Shown here: positions 1 through 7,802 of the stretch, one piece after another
Numbering within the stretch: position 1 is the stretch's first letter
Layout of the letters: each line of letters begins with the position of its first letter
NCBI GenBank assembly: GCA_021371855.1
Contig: JAJFVL010000018.1
Coordinates: forward strand, 310,001-374,000
Origin: Bacteroidales bacterium
GTDB taxonomy: Bacteria; Bacteroidota; Bacteroidia; Bacteroidales; VadinHA17
Length of the DNA stretch: 64,000 bases
Reading direction: 5' to 3'
Translations under genes and position numbers: made by a program
Notes under the pieces: generated by a model
Seen by the model: the letters and a program-made list of their open reading frames with translations, nothing else
What the model was told of the DNA's origin: nothing
Database searches by the model: none

Positions 1-1
1 A

Positions 2-304
2 GTTCGTGCAGTGGATGATTCCGATGTAATAGAAGTTACCGTCACTATTCAAAATTCCGATGGAAAAGAAGTTGAAAGCGGGGCTGCCGTTTTGAAAGAA
101 GGAAGTATTTGGTGGTGTTACCCAGCAACAGTCAACAATGAATCACTCGAAGGAGACAAAATAATTATCCATGTATCCGACATTCCGGAAACCTTACTGA
201 GCAAGAAAGGGGAATTTAATCATTTAGAAAATTTTAAAGAAAATGTGCTTTTCAATTTGAGAAGTCCATTTTTATATGACAGAGGAAGCATACAGCTACC
301 TTAA
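2..304 (+). CDS. C-terminal part of an unrecognised protein (cut by window edge)
   Basis: The frame is open from base 2, so the GTG at 11 is probably internal and the gene starts before the window. About 100 residues are visible, rich in beta-strand-like stretches (VIEVTVTIQNSDGKEVESG) with a WWCYPAT patch, and no signal or membrane segment. The alternation suggests an Ig-like or beta-sandwich end domain, but I do not recognise the family. An inverted repeat follows downstream. Confidence 0.5.
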   Translation, partial: VRAVDDSDVIEVTVTIQNSDGKEVESGAAVLKEGSIWWCYPATVNNESLEGDKIIIHVSDIPETLLSKKGEFNHLENFKENVLFNLRSPFLYDRGSIQLP

Positions 305-382
305 AGGAACCTTAGAGTCAATATACAGAACTACATTATTGTGGAAAAGCCATTGTCCTTGACCACTCCACGCCGGAGTAAA

Positions 383-477
383 TTGACCATACTTGGCCAG
401 GATTAAGTGCTTGTTGTTAAAATATTTATAATAATTGAAATTGAGCCGGCCAGATATGGTCAACTTGTCTGGCTTTT
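383..477 (+). terminator. Inverted repeat and terminator-like hairpin after the first gene
   Basis: TTGACCATACTTGGCC (383-398) is mirrored by GGCCAGATATGGTCAA (448-463) with two mismatches. A shorter hairpin GCCAGA/TCTGGC (449-454/468-473) is followed directly by TTTT. Either fold could end transcription of the upstream gene; they are mutually exclusive. The rest of 305-540 shows no gene. Confidence 0.4.
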
Positions 478-540
478 GCATCATAATTCCCAAATTTAAT
501 TAGACCTAATTTGTTTTTCAAATTATGTCCAGCTATTTAG

Positions 541-909
541 GGGGCTAAGACACTCGTAACCCTTGTCCCCTGCTCTGCAGTATCAGTAATAATACTCGGC
601 CTGGTAGGAAAATACGCAGGTATCTGGTGGGCTCTCGGTTTGTATCTATTTGCCATGATAGTATTATTTATTGCCGGAAAGATATCATCAAAGCTTCTTA
701 TGGGTAAGCCTGTTGAGCTTATTATGGCAATGCCCGACTATAAGACACCACAGTTAAAAACAGTGCTTTACCAGAACTGGGATGCACTTAAAGAATTTAT
801 TTATATTGCCTCCACTATTGTTATTGTCTCCGGTGTACTGACCCACGGCATTAACCTGGAAAGAAGGATGCCGGCTCTGTATTCATTCATATGCCTTAAA
901 AAAGTTTGA
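541..909 (+). pseudogene. feoB: feoB remnant (ferrous iron transporter, gate-domain fragment)
   Basis: The frame is open from 541, directly after an in-frame TAG. It encodes about 120 residues with VPCSA, hydrophobic helices, then MAMPDYKTPQLKTVLYQNW and an IYIASTIVIVSGV helix. This matches the second half of the FeoB membrane domain (PCSA motif, and the 'LPPYRLPTLRNVLLQVW' region). The N-terminal G domain, first gate repeat and proper C-terminus are missing, and the last 25 codons no longer resemble FeoB. The only start (TTG at 640) lies inside a helix. The 3' end overlaps the promoter of the PerR-like gene. It is a relic of an iron-uptake gene beside a peroxide regulator and ferritin. Confidence 0.7.
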
Positions 910-936
910 CTTGCACCTTTTTTTAAAGTAACTTTA
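905..936 (+). promoter_or_regulatory. Bacteroidota promoter for the perR-like gene
   Basis: The -33 box is TTTG (905-908), followed by 20 bases and then TAACTTTA (929-936), seven of eight matches to the Bacteroidota -7 consensus TAnnTTTG. The expected start near 942 falls inside the palindromic operator, so the regulator could repress itself. Confidence 0.65.
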
Positions 937-939
937 TCC

Positions 940-971
940 ATTATCAAATGATAATATCTCTCATTTGATAA
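940..971 (+). promoter_or_regulatory. Palindromic operator (Per/Fur-box-like)
   Basis: ATTATCAAATGATAAT (940-955) has perfect 6-bp arms around a 4-bp centre. A third half-site TCATTTGATAA (961-971) pairs perfectly with TTATCAAATGA (941-951). AT-rich ATTATnnnnATAAT-type sites next to a Fur-family gene are typical of autoregulation. The site lies between the promoter and the start codon at 982. Confidence 0.6.
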
Positions 972-981
972 GTAATCAATC

Positions 982-1407
982 ATGGAAAGAGAAGAAGCAA
1001 GAAACAGACCCGTTGAAAAAAAGCTTAAGGTTACACCTCAACGGATAGCTATACTGCAGGTAATAATTGACAACAAAAGCCACCCGACAGCTGAAGGCAT
1101 TTTTGATTCAGTAAGAGAAACACATCCCAATATTTCATTTGGCACGGTATATAAAGTACTTGACACACTGGCTGATAATGGCCTGATAAAAAAAGTACAG
1201 ACAGAAAAAGATATAATGAGGTATGATGGAGTAAGGGAAAGTCATCACCACCTGTATTGCACGGATTCTGACAGGATTGAGGATTACTTTGATAAAGATC
1301 TGAATGAAATTCTGAAAAGCTACTTTGAAAAGAAAAGCATTAGCAATTTTACGATAGAGGATTTTAAACTTTATATAACAGGAAAGTTCACTGAAGGTAA
1401 ACATTAG
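982..1407 (+). CDS. perR: PerR-type Fur-family peroxide-sensing repressor
   Basis: 141 residues with the Fur fold: a winged helix (VTPQRIAILQVI, then NISFGTVYKVLDTLADNGLI) and a dimerisation domain. The regulatory metal ligands of Bacillus subtilis PerR (His37, Asp85, His91, His93, Asp104) align without gaps, offset by 3, to His34, Asp82, His88, His90 and Asp101. Asp rather than Glu at the last position favours PerR over Fur. The four-Cys structural zinc site is mostly absent: Cys93 remains, position 96 is Ser, and there is no C-terminal CxxC. Catalase and ferritin downstream are classic PerR targets. The upstream promoter and palindrome suggest autorepression. Confidence 0.85.
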   Translation: MEREEARNRPVEKKLKVTPQRIAILQVIIDNKSHPTAEGIFDSVRETHPNISFGTVYKVLDTLADNGLIKKVQTEKDIMRYDGVRESHHHLYCTDSDRIEDYFDKDLNEILKSYFEKKSISNFTIEDFKLYITGKFTEGKH

Positions 1408-1411
1408 ATTA

Positions 1412-1625
1412 ATGAATCTGATAAAGGCTACATTGGTTATCTTAGGAACAATATCCCTCTCGCTGGGTGTTCTTGGAATTATTGTTCCGGGACTGCCAAC
1501 CACACCCTTTCTTTATTACAGTTTTTTCAGTCAGACTTATTGTGGTGGGGTTAGGGCTAACAGGAACACTGATAATGGGTTTAATAGTACCAACAACAGA
1601 AGATTCAGGAAACAGTAAACATTAA
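1412..1625 (+). pseudogene. Collapsed DUF454 (YbaN-like) inner-membrane protein gene
   Basis: Starting 4 bases after the perR-like stop, the first 33 codons give the conserved DUF454 start (LGTISLSLGVLGIIVPGLP, then TTPF). The frame then changes. From about 1521 another frame reads VFSVRLIVVGLGLTGTLIMG and ends at 1625, like the C-terminal helix of the family. The family is usually about 120-130 residues, so roughly 50 central residues are deleted and the halves are out of frame. The intact gene would have been a small four-helix membrane protein co-transcribed with perR and katA. Confidence 0.6.
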
Positions 1626-1629
1626 TTCT

Positions 1630-3096
1630 ATGGCAATGAAAAACAAGAAATTGACAAGCAGTTCAGGGGCTCCGGTTGCGGATAACCAGAACATTATGAC
1701 AGCCGGCAAAAGAGGTCCGGCTCTGTTACAAAGTGTATGGTTTCTTGAGAAACTGGCACATTTTGACCGTGAAGTAATCCCTGAAAGGCGCATGCACGCC
1801 AAAGGTTCAGGTGCATTTGGCACTTTTACAGTAACAAACGACATCACCAGGTATACAAGAGCTAAAATTTTCTCTGAGATAGGGAAAAAGACGGAGTGCT
1901 TTGTTCGTTTTTCTACTGTTGCAGGAGAGCGTGGTGCTGCTGATGCCGAGCGTGACATAAGAGGTTTTGCAATGAAGTTCTATACTGAAGAAGGTAACTG
2001 GGACCTGGTTGGAAACAACACACCTGTCTTCTTTTTAAGAGACCCGCTGAAATTTCCGGACCTGAACCATGCTGTGAAACGTGATCCTAAGACAAACCTG
2101 CGCAGTGCAAAAAACAACTGGGATTTCTGGACGAGTCTGCCTGAGGCGCTCCACCAGGTGACCATTACCATGAGTGACAGAGGCATACCTTCATCATATC
2201 GTCATATGCACGGTTTCGGAAGTCATACATACAGTCTTATCAATGATAAAAATGAGCGTATATGGGTGAAGTTTCATCTTGTCACACAACAGGGAATTAA
2301 AAACCTCACTGACCAGGAAGCTGAAGCAGTGATAGGTAAATGCAGGGAGAGTCACCAAAGGGATCTGTTTGACAGCATTGAGAAAGGTGATTTCCCCAGG
2401 TGGACAATGAAGATTCAGCTGATGACCGACGAACAGGCGCTGAAGTGCAGGTTTAACCCGTTTGATCTCACAAAGGTATGGTCACACAAAGAGTACCCGC
2501 TTATTGAAATAGGCGTTCTGGAATTAAATAAGAACCCTGAGAACTACTTTGCCGATGTGGAACAGGCAGCATTCAACCCTGCAAATATTGTGCCCGGCAT
2601 TGGATTTTCGCCTGACAAGATGCTGCAGGGCAGGTTGTTCTCATATGGCGATGCGCAACGTTACAGGTTAGGAGTAAACCATCACCTGATACCTGTAAAC
2701 AAATCGCGCTGCCCATTCCTGAATATGTTCCATCGTGACGGACAAATGCGTACCGACGGCAATTACGGAGCAACATTGGGGTACGAACCAAACAGCTATG
2801 GTGAATGGCAGGAGCAACCTGAATTTAAGGAACCACCCCTGCCCGTTGACGGGGCTGCTGATTACTGGAGTCACAGGGAAGATGACGATGATTACTATTC
2901 CCAGGCAGGAGACCTGTTCAGACTAATGAATAAGGCCCAGCAGAAGGTGTTGTTTGAAAACACGGCAAGAGCCATGGGCGATGCTCCCAGAGAGATTAAA
3001 ATAAGGCATATCGGCAATTGCCTGAAAGCTGATAAGGCTTATGGCGAAGGAGTGGCAGCATCATTAGGGATTAGTGTTGATGAAGTAATAAAGTGA
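1630..3096 (+). CDS. katA: Monofunctional haem catalase
   Basis: Converts hydrogen peroxide to water and oxygen. The 488-residue length fits the small-subunit (clade 3) catalases. The distal His is His56 in [16 protein letters not shown], the distal Asn is in the VGNNTPVFF motif (130-131), and the proximal haem ligand is Tyr339 in [29 protein letters not shown] precedes the Asn motif. There is no signal peptide, so it is cytoplasmic. It follows the perR-like gene and a decayed DUF454 gene on the same strand, has no own promoter that I can see, and is probably transcribed from the PerR-controlled promoter at 905. All catalytic residues are intact. Confidence 0.97.
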   Translation: MAMKNKKLTSSSGAPVADNQNIMTAGKRGPALLQSVWFLEKLAHFDREVIPERRMHAKGSGAFGTFTVTNDITRYTRAKIFSEIGKKTECFVRFSTVAGERGAADAERDIRGFAMKFYTEEGNWDLVGNNTPVFFLRDPLKFPDLNHAVKRDPKTNLRSAKNNWDFWTSLPEALHQVTITMSDRGIPSSYRHMHGFGSHTYSLINDKNERIWVKFHLVTQQGIKNLTDQEAEAVIGKCRESHQRDLFDSIEKGDFPRWTMKIQLMTDEQALKCRFNPFDLTKVWSHKEYPLIEIGVLELNKNPENYFADVEQAAFNPANIVPGIGFSPDKMLQGRLFSYGDAQRYRLGVNHHLIPVNKSRCPFLNMFHRDGQMRTDGNYGATLGYEPNSYGEWQEQPEFKEPPLPVDGAADYWSHREDDDDYYSQAGDLFRLMNKAQQKVLFENTARAMGDAPREIKIRHIGNCLKADKAYGEGVAASLGISVDEVIK

Positions 3097-3213
3097 ATAA
3101 AACAGATTCCCAAATGCCTTGTTATAAAAATATCCTATGTATAATAACAGACATAAAAAGGTTCTGACGAAAACGAGATGGAATTCAATTACCCACCTTA
3201 AAAAACAATAATT

Positions 3214-3726
3214 ATGAAAATCAACAAAAAAGTAGAAGAGATACTTAACAAACAGGTAAATGCTGAATTCTGGTCAGCATACCTTTATCTTTCAATGTCA
3301 GCATGGTGTGAAAGCCAGGGGCTGAAAGGATCGGCCAACTGGATGCGTGTTCAGTTTCATGAAGAGACATCACATGCACTGAAGATCCAGGATTATGTCC
3401 TCAGCCGCTCCGGTGAGATAAAACTGCAACCGATTAATGCAGTTGAGACCTCATGGAATAACCTTCTTCATCTGTTCGAGGAGACCTACAAGCACGAGTG
3501 TGTGGTAACCGAAATGATAAACAAATGCTATGAGGTTGCTCTTTCAGAGAAGGACTATGCAACTGCAATAATGCTCCAATGGTTTATTGATGAACAGACA
3601 GAGGAAGAAAGCAATGCCCTGGAGATCATTGATCATCTGAAACTGCTCGGTGACAAAGGAGCTGGAATTTACCACCTTGACAGGAGTCTGGAAAAAAGAA
3701 AATTCACAGACGAGACAGCCGAATAA
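3214..3726 (+). CDS. ftnA: Ferritin, FtnA type
   Basis: Oxidises Fe(II) at a di-iron centre and stores it in a 24-subunit shell. Of the 170 residues, the ferroxidase ligands of E. coli FtnA (Glu17, Glu50, His53, Glu94, Gln127, Glu130) all appear, offset by one: Glu18, Glu51, His54, Glu95, Gln128, Glu131. It has no haem-ligand signature of bacterioferritin. It lies 117 bp behind catalase, with an AT-rich imperfect repeat TGTTAT...ATAACA (about 3120-3150) in between that could be a PerR-type site. Catalase plus ferritin is a standard pairing for limiting Fenton chemistry. Confidence 0.97.
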   Translation: MKINKKVEEILNKQVNAEFWSAYLYLSMSAWCESQGLKGSANWMRVQFHEETSHALKIQDYVLSRSGEIKLQPINAVETSWNNLLHLFEETYKHECVVTEMINKCYEVALSEKDYATAIMLQWFIDEQTEEESNALEIIDHLKLLGDKGAGIYHLDRSLEKRKFTDETAE

Positions 3727-3739
3727 AACAATAAATTAT

Positions 3740-3779
3740 GGTGAAAGGCAGTACCTTTATAAGGTATCTGCCTTTCACC
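3740..3779 (+). terminator. Hairpin terminator after ferritin
   Basis: GGTGAAAGGCAG (3740-3751) pairs with CTGCCTTTCACC, extended inward by TACC/GGTA with a single bulged T and a TTTATAA loop. The stem starts 13 bases after the ftnA stop. There is no strong U-tract. Confidence 0.7.
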
Positions 3780-4022
3780 CCTCTATAAAATACTGAATTC
3801 ACAATCACAGGGGTAAACATACCATTTAACATGTTGAACAGTTTTTAAGATATTAAACTACGTCAGCATGGTTATATTTTAAATTTTACGCCACCAAAAA
3901 GAGTTATCCCCTATAATACTCCCTCTTTCCTGTGCCAAATAGGATATTTTCTAAGTTACCTGCTAATTGACCCCCTATTGTGAACGGACTGTTTTTTCTT
4001 TGTAAAAAATCAGGAATATTCC
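3780..4022. other. Gene-free stretch before the palindrome
   Basis: AT-rich spacer with stop codons in all frames. I see no gene, promoter pair or repeat shared with other parts of the window. Confidence 0.5.
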
Positions 4023-4108
4023 GGACTTTTGCGTTAGGGTAATGTGCAAGTATCTATATATAGATAAACTTGCACATTGCCCTAAAGTAAAATACTGCAA
4101 ATAAGTCC
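4023..4108. repeat. Nested 86-bp imperfect palindrome
   Basis: The central arms TTAGGGTAATGTGCAAG (4034-4050) and CTTGCACATTGCCCTAA (4069-4085) match over 16 of 17 bases. Between them lies TATCTATATATAGATA, itself palindromic. Outer arms GGACTTTTGC (4023) and GCAAATAAGTCC (ending 4108) extend the fold with a 2-base offset. It ends one base before a promoter -33 box. It could be a bidirectional terminator, an operator for that promoter, or a small mobile hairpin; no second copy is in the window. Confidence 0.7.
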
Positions 4109-4140
4109 TTTGAATCATTAAAAGAAAATATGTATTTTTG
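4109..4140 (+). promoter_or_regulatory. Consensus Bacteroidota promoter with no ORF downstream
   Basis: TTTG (4109-4112), 20 bases, then TATTTTTG (4133-4140): a complete match to the TTTG/TAnnTTTG consensus with ideal spacing. The expected transcript start is near 4146. The only gene nearby in front of it is on the opposite strand, which supports a non-coding transcript. Confidence 0.65.
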
Positions 4141-4145
4141 AACCC

Positions 4146-4338
4146 AGATCATTTGCGGACATAACTGTACCGAGTGATGACAATAGTGCGTTATTTGAAA
4201 TCGTTACCAAATCATTACCTATAATGGTAATATTACACATAAAGTACTAATATTAAGCTATATGGAGAAAGTTGGTTCACTTCCCTCTTTCTCCGCAGAC
4301 CGGATTGCTCCCGCAGCTTGCTGCGGGATTTTTGTTTT
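4146..4338 (+). ncRNA. Candidate small RNA of about 190 nt (6S-like size, family unproven)
   Basis: Bounded by a consensus promoter and a Rho-independent terminator, with no credible ORF. Foldable segments are a TAGTGC/GTACTA stem (4184-4189 and 4244-4249) enclosing the hairpin ATTACC-TATAAT-GGTAAT (4214-4231), a hairpin GGAGAAAG/CTTTCTCC (4264-4271/4287-4294), and a long-range pairing TGCGGA/TCCGCA (4154-4159/4292-4297) that competes with the latter. One long stem with internal bubbles, closed near both ends, at about 190 nt would fit a 6S-type RNA, but no diagnostic sequence proves it. It could instead be a trans-acting regulator. The exact 5' end is inferred from the promoter only. Confidence 0.5.
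4310..4338 (+). terminator. Rho-independent terminator of the candidate small RNA
   Basis: CCCGCAG (4310-4316), loop CTTG, CTGCGGG (4321-4327), then ATTTTTGTTTT. This is a perfect GC-rich 7-bp stem with a U-tract, oriented on the plus strand, where no ORF precedes it. Confidence 0.8.
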
Positions 4339-4382
4339 ACAGATGTCCGAACCAGGCTTGTCTGAGTAAGGACTGATGTCTT

Positions 4383-4988
4383 TTATTTTGCCAGGCAATT
4401 TATGACATTCAAAAATTCATCCTGATTTTCTGATGTAAAGTCTTTCTCGAGCCAGGTTTCTCTTGTCCAGACACGCATTGTCTTAATCTTTTTTGATTTC
4501 AATTGATTTAATTGGTCCTTCTTCCCAAGTCTTCCATGGAAATAGACTTTTGCAGATGCTTTACAATTAAAATCACATTCGCTTAACAGTTCCATTCCTG
4601 AACCATCAGTAAAAAGTATATTTATTTTATCTCCCTTATCAATGCAGTTCCCTGCTCCAACGACATGGATAACCAGAATCAGGGAGCTTGCTGACCCTTT
4701 CATCATAAATATTCCAAATCCTGATTCTCCGCCATCGGAGGATATTATCAGTGTGTTTTTTGATATACTAATAGTCTCTCCAGTTGCTTCATCAGTTTTA
4801 GTAATAATCCAGTTATTACTGTCTTTAGGATTCAAATCAGTCTTTTTCTTCACTTTAACGTACTTCCAGGTACCGGTTGAATTTAAGATTACTTCCTTTC
4901 CATCAGATGTTGTTGCTTCCAAACTTTGTCCACACAGGCCGATCATCGTGGTCATGATCAGAAATACAGCAATGAAAATTTTCTTCAT
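4383..4988 (-). CDS. Secreted hypothetical protein
   Basis: 201 residues. An N-terminal signal peptide (MKKIFIAVFLIMTTMIGLCG) is followed by SDGKEVILNSTGTWKYV, a short motif seen at the start of many Bacteroidota exported proteins. The rest is beta-rich with cysteines (GNCIDKGDK, ECDFNCKAS, NCLAK) that may form disulphides after export. I recognise no catalytic motif or domain. It is monocistronic and convergent with the candidate small RNA, whose terminator lies 45 bp from its stop codon. Function unknown. Confidence 0.8.
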   Translation of the reverse strand: MKKIFIAVFLIMTTMIGLCGQSLEATTSDGKEVILNSTGTWKYVKVKKKTDLNPKDSNNWIITKTDEATGETISISKNTLIISSDGGESGFGIFMMKGSASSLILVIHVVGAGNCIDKGDKINILFTDGSGMELLSECDFNCKASAKVYFHGRLGKKDQLNQLKSKKIKTMRVWTRETWLEKDFTSENQDEFLNVINCLAK

Positions 4989-5200
4989 GGCAATGAGTTT
5001 TGAAATTTGGAATCTAATGAATAAAGTCCAGACATAAAAGGTCTGTTTAAATCTATCCCCAGCGGTCCGAAGAAACCATATCTCATAAAAAGAAGCGTGG
5101 ATTGCATGCGTTATGATTCAAAAATTAATAAAAGAAATATAAATTAAATGAAAGAAGCAAATAAAAATCGTAAAATTGTGAAATTGAAATAGAATTTGAT

Positions 5201-6028
5201 ATGGTAATTATCATCCAATGCAGAGACCGTGTGGGTCTGGTTGCAGCTATAACATCAGTTTTGGCAAAAGCTGAACTTAACATTGTTTCAATGAGAGAGC
5301 ATGTGGATCTGGAAGAGAAAATGTTCTTTGCCAGGATAGTGGTGGACGGAATTCAATCGCAGCAAAATATTGAAATGGCAATAACTGAAGTCTTACCTGC
5401 CGGCGCCATTGTTAAAGTAAATCCATTGCCAGAAAAAAAGATAGTTGTATTGGTTACAAAAGAATATCATTGTTTAAGCGATATCCTCACACGAAATTAT
5501 TTCAAGACTCTTGGGGCTAAGGTCCTATGCGTAATTGGCAATCACCCTGATCTGCGGAATATTACTGAACAATTTAGTATCCCTTTTCATTTCGTTTCGC
5601 ATGAAAACAAAAGCAAAGAAGACTTTGAAAATGATTTGACAAACATAATCCTTCAGTATGAACCTGATTATTTGATTTTAGCCAAGTTTATGCGTATTCT
5701 GTCGCCCGAATTTATTATGACTTTCAGATTGAGAATTATTAATATTCATCATTCATTTTTACCTGCCTTCATTGGTGCTTCCCCCTACATGCAGGCATTT
5801 AAACGTGGAGTGAAAATAATAGGTGCAACAGCTCATTTCGTAACTGACGATTTGGATGAAGGGCCAATTATTACTCAGACAATTATTCCGGTAAATCACT
5901 CTTTTACACTGACAGATCTGATAAAAGCAGGCAGAGAAAATGAAACTGCTGCTCTTGCCAAAGCCATGCAACTGGTTTTTGAAGACAAGGTTTTTGTTTT
6001 TAATCATAAAACTGTTGTTTTCGAATGA
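5201..6028 (+). CDS. purU: Formyltetrahydrofolate deformylase
   Basis: Hydrolyses 10-formyl-tetrahydrofolate to formate and tetrahydrofolate, supplying formate and balancing the one-carbon pool. The 275 residues comprise an N-terminal ACT domain (about 1-75, starting IIQCRDRVGLVAAI) and a formyltransferase-fold catalytic domain (about 80-270). The catalytic triad is visible as Asn181 and His183 in INIHHSFLPAF and Asp219 in DDLDEGPII. Length is close to the usual 280. It stands alone between a secreted protein and a TPR protein on the other strand. The start ATG lies at 5201 and the ACT motif begins directly after it. Confidence 0.95.
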   Translation: MVIIIQCRDRVGLVAAITSVLAKAELNIVSMREHVDLEEKMFFARIVVDGIQSQQNIEMAITEVLPAGAIVKVNPLPEKKIVVLVTKEYHCLSDILTRNYFKTLGAKVLCVIGNHPDLRNITEQFSIPFHFVSHENKSKEDFENDLTNIILQYEPDYLILAKFMRILSPEFIMTFRLRIINIHHSFLPAFIGASPYMQAFKRGVKIIGATAHFVTDDLDEGPIITQTIIPVNHSFTLTDLIKAGRENETAALAKAMQLVFEDKVFVFNHKTVVFE

Positions 6029-6147
6029 ACTATCCTTGTTGAATACAGTGTTTTTTGATGTTTATCAGTCATTAAATCCAATGACATATTATCACCATCC
6101 ATATTAGCCTTTCGTTTTAATTTTTTATTCGTTCAATATTTTACCCT

Positions 6148-7422
6148 TTACTTTGGAGAATCCGTTTTCAGAAATTCCAGGCGTTTCTCAACTTTTTCAA
6201 TATATTTTGGAGGAAACTTCATCCTGGAACTTCTTTGAGTATTCAGAAATCTCTGGTAATAATAAATTGCTTTCTCCGGGTTCTTTAGTTTTTCATCATA
6301 GATATTGGCAATTATCATATTAAGGTTAGGATCACTATTAATTGCATAAGCCTTAAGATAGCTTTCAATTGCATCCATATTGCTGTCGTTACCTTTTTGT
6401 GATTCAGCGCATAAGACATAAGTAAGTCCTAATTTGGCATTTACCGGAATGAGAATATTTAAAGCTTTTTTATAGTAACAGACACTGTTACTCATGTCAC
6501 TAATTTTGAAATAAGATTGTCCCAGAAAACTACAGGTTTCATAATCAGTAGAATCAGACTTATATGCTTTTAAAAGATAGGGAATTGCTTCCCCGGGTTG
6601 AAGATTGTAACAATAACCTATACCTATTCTCTTTAAATATAGTTTAGAAGAATCTCCTGAAGCTAAAATAACGAGGTAGTCATCCAATGCCCGTTTTGTG
6701 TAGTGCTTTATATAATAGAGCTGAGCTCTTCTTGCGTAGAGGTCAATATCTGTCGAATCAATTTTAATTCCTTTTGAAAGAAGCTGAATCGCAGTATCAG
6801 TGCTTAGAGTTAATGCATATAAGTAGGATAAGTTCTTTATGGCATTAATGTTATTTTTATTAATTGATAAAGATTTTTTAAACAAATCAATGGCTGGGGA
6901 ATAATCTCCTTTTTTTAAGTAGGCCAGACCTGCTCTATCGTAGTAAATATAATTAGTCGAATCTTTTATCAAAAACCGTTTATAAATACTTAGAGCATCA
7001 TCAAATTTGCCTGATTGCATGTAAATATTTGATAAATAAGTTGCAAATATCCAATTTACAGAATCTGTTGAATAGAGTTTAGAAAAAAGAGGTTCAGCCA
7101 TCTTAAGTTTGTCTTTCCCGTAATATCCTTTTGCCAATGAGAAATTATAGACTTTATTATCCGGACAGAGATTGGAAGCCTGATAAAAGCAGTTGAGTGA
7201 AGAATCTTCATTAAGGGTATTCTGGTAAGCGATCCCCATTTTATAATAAATCTCCGGATTCAGACTGTCATGAGTCAATATTAGTTTACAAGTATCTATC
7301 ACCTTCTCATAATTGCCGCGCATCATCATTAAGTCAATTTTAGAATAATCTTGTATATCCTGGGCTACCAAAGGTTTAATTGCAAAAGCAATAATGGTCG
7401 TTACAAAAAATACATTTTTCAT
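6148..7422 (-). CDS. Secreted tetratricopeptide-repeat protein
   Basis: I chose the ATG at 7422 because it begins MKNVFFVTTIIAFAIKPLVA, a signal peptide; the frame runs 11 codons further up without a better start. From about residue 25 to 400 the 424-residue protein is built of TPR helices (NPEIYYKMGIAYQ, YIYYDRAGLAYLKKGDY, DPNLNMIIANIYDEKLKNP), about ten repeats. TPR arrays are protein-protein scaffolds, and this one is periplasmic or outer-membrane-associated. No enzymatic domain is visible. It is convergent with purU. Confidence 0.85.
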   Translation of the reverse strand: MKNVFFVTTIIAFAIKPLVAQDIQDYSKIDLMMMRGNYEKVIDTCKLILTHDSLNPEIYYKMGIAYQNTLNEDSSLNCFYQASNLCPDNKVYNFSLAKGYYGKDKLKMAEPLFSKLYSTDSVNWIFATYLSNIYMQSGKFDDALSIYKRFLIKDSTNYIYYDRAGLAYLKKGDYSPAIDLFKKSLSINKNNINAIKNLSYLYALTLSTDTAIQLLSKGIKIDSTDIDLYARRAQLYYIKHYTKRALDDYLVILASGDSSKLYLKRIGIGYCYNLQPGEAIPYLLKAYKSDSTDYETCSFLGQSYFKISDMSNSVCYYKKALNILIPVNAKLGLTYVLCAESQKGNDSNMDAIESYLKAYAINSDPNLNMIIANIYDEKLKNPEKAIYYYQRFLNTQRSSRMKFPPKYIEKVEKRLEFLKTDSPK

Positions 7423-7802
7423 CCGTATATTTTTTTTAAGGTCGAATGGAACCACGCATGATTAACTTCGCTGAACTCACCGCCGGCTGGCGGTTCGGTT
7501 GTGATTTAGATTAATCCACCGCTGGCACGGATTTGCAATCCGTGGCTTTTACTTTACAGCAAAACTTCCCCGACAAGTCGCGATCGGTATTGTTTTGAAT
7601 CAATCATGTGAGTTTCATAGGTGTAATTTATTTTGAACCAGATTAATAGACTAATTAGATTTTTACAATTTATTTTTCTAATGCAAATTTATAACGAATA
7701 TATTAGTTATGCAACTAAAAAATGAGGTCATTCGAAAATCACAGACAATCATCTTATTGAAACGTTGCATTAAATCTATGAATAGTTACATATATAGGAA
7801 AT
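7423..7802. other. Gene-free spacer upstream of MITE copy 1
   Basis: AT-rich with no ORF of coding character. It holds one REP-like hairpin (7524-7546) and ends in the left target duplication of the mobile element. With that element and a further partial repeat, almost 900 bp between two minus-strand genes contains only repeats. Confidence 0.5.
7524..7546. repeat. REP-like hairpin
   Basis: GGCACGGATT-TGC-AATCCGTGGC, a near-perfect 10-bp stem with a 3-base loop. It resembles the short extragenic palindromes scattered in Bacteroidota genomes. No second copy is in the window. Confidence 0.5.

Noticed and set aside
296-493. Small minus-strand ORF opposite the first terminator region
   Set aside because: It spans an inverted repeat, has no ribosome binding site and no recognisable composition or homology.
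1135-1503. Minus-strand ORF of 122 codons opposite the perR-like gene
   Set aside because: It is a shadow of a gene with intact catalytic-type residues in the plus frame and has no start context.
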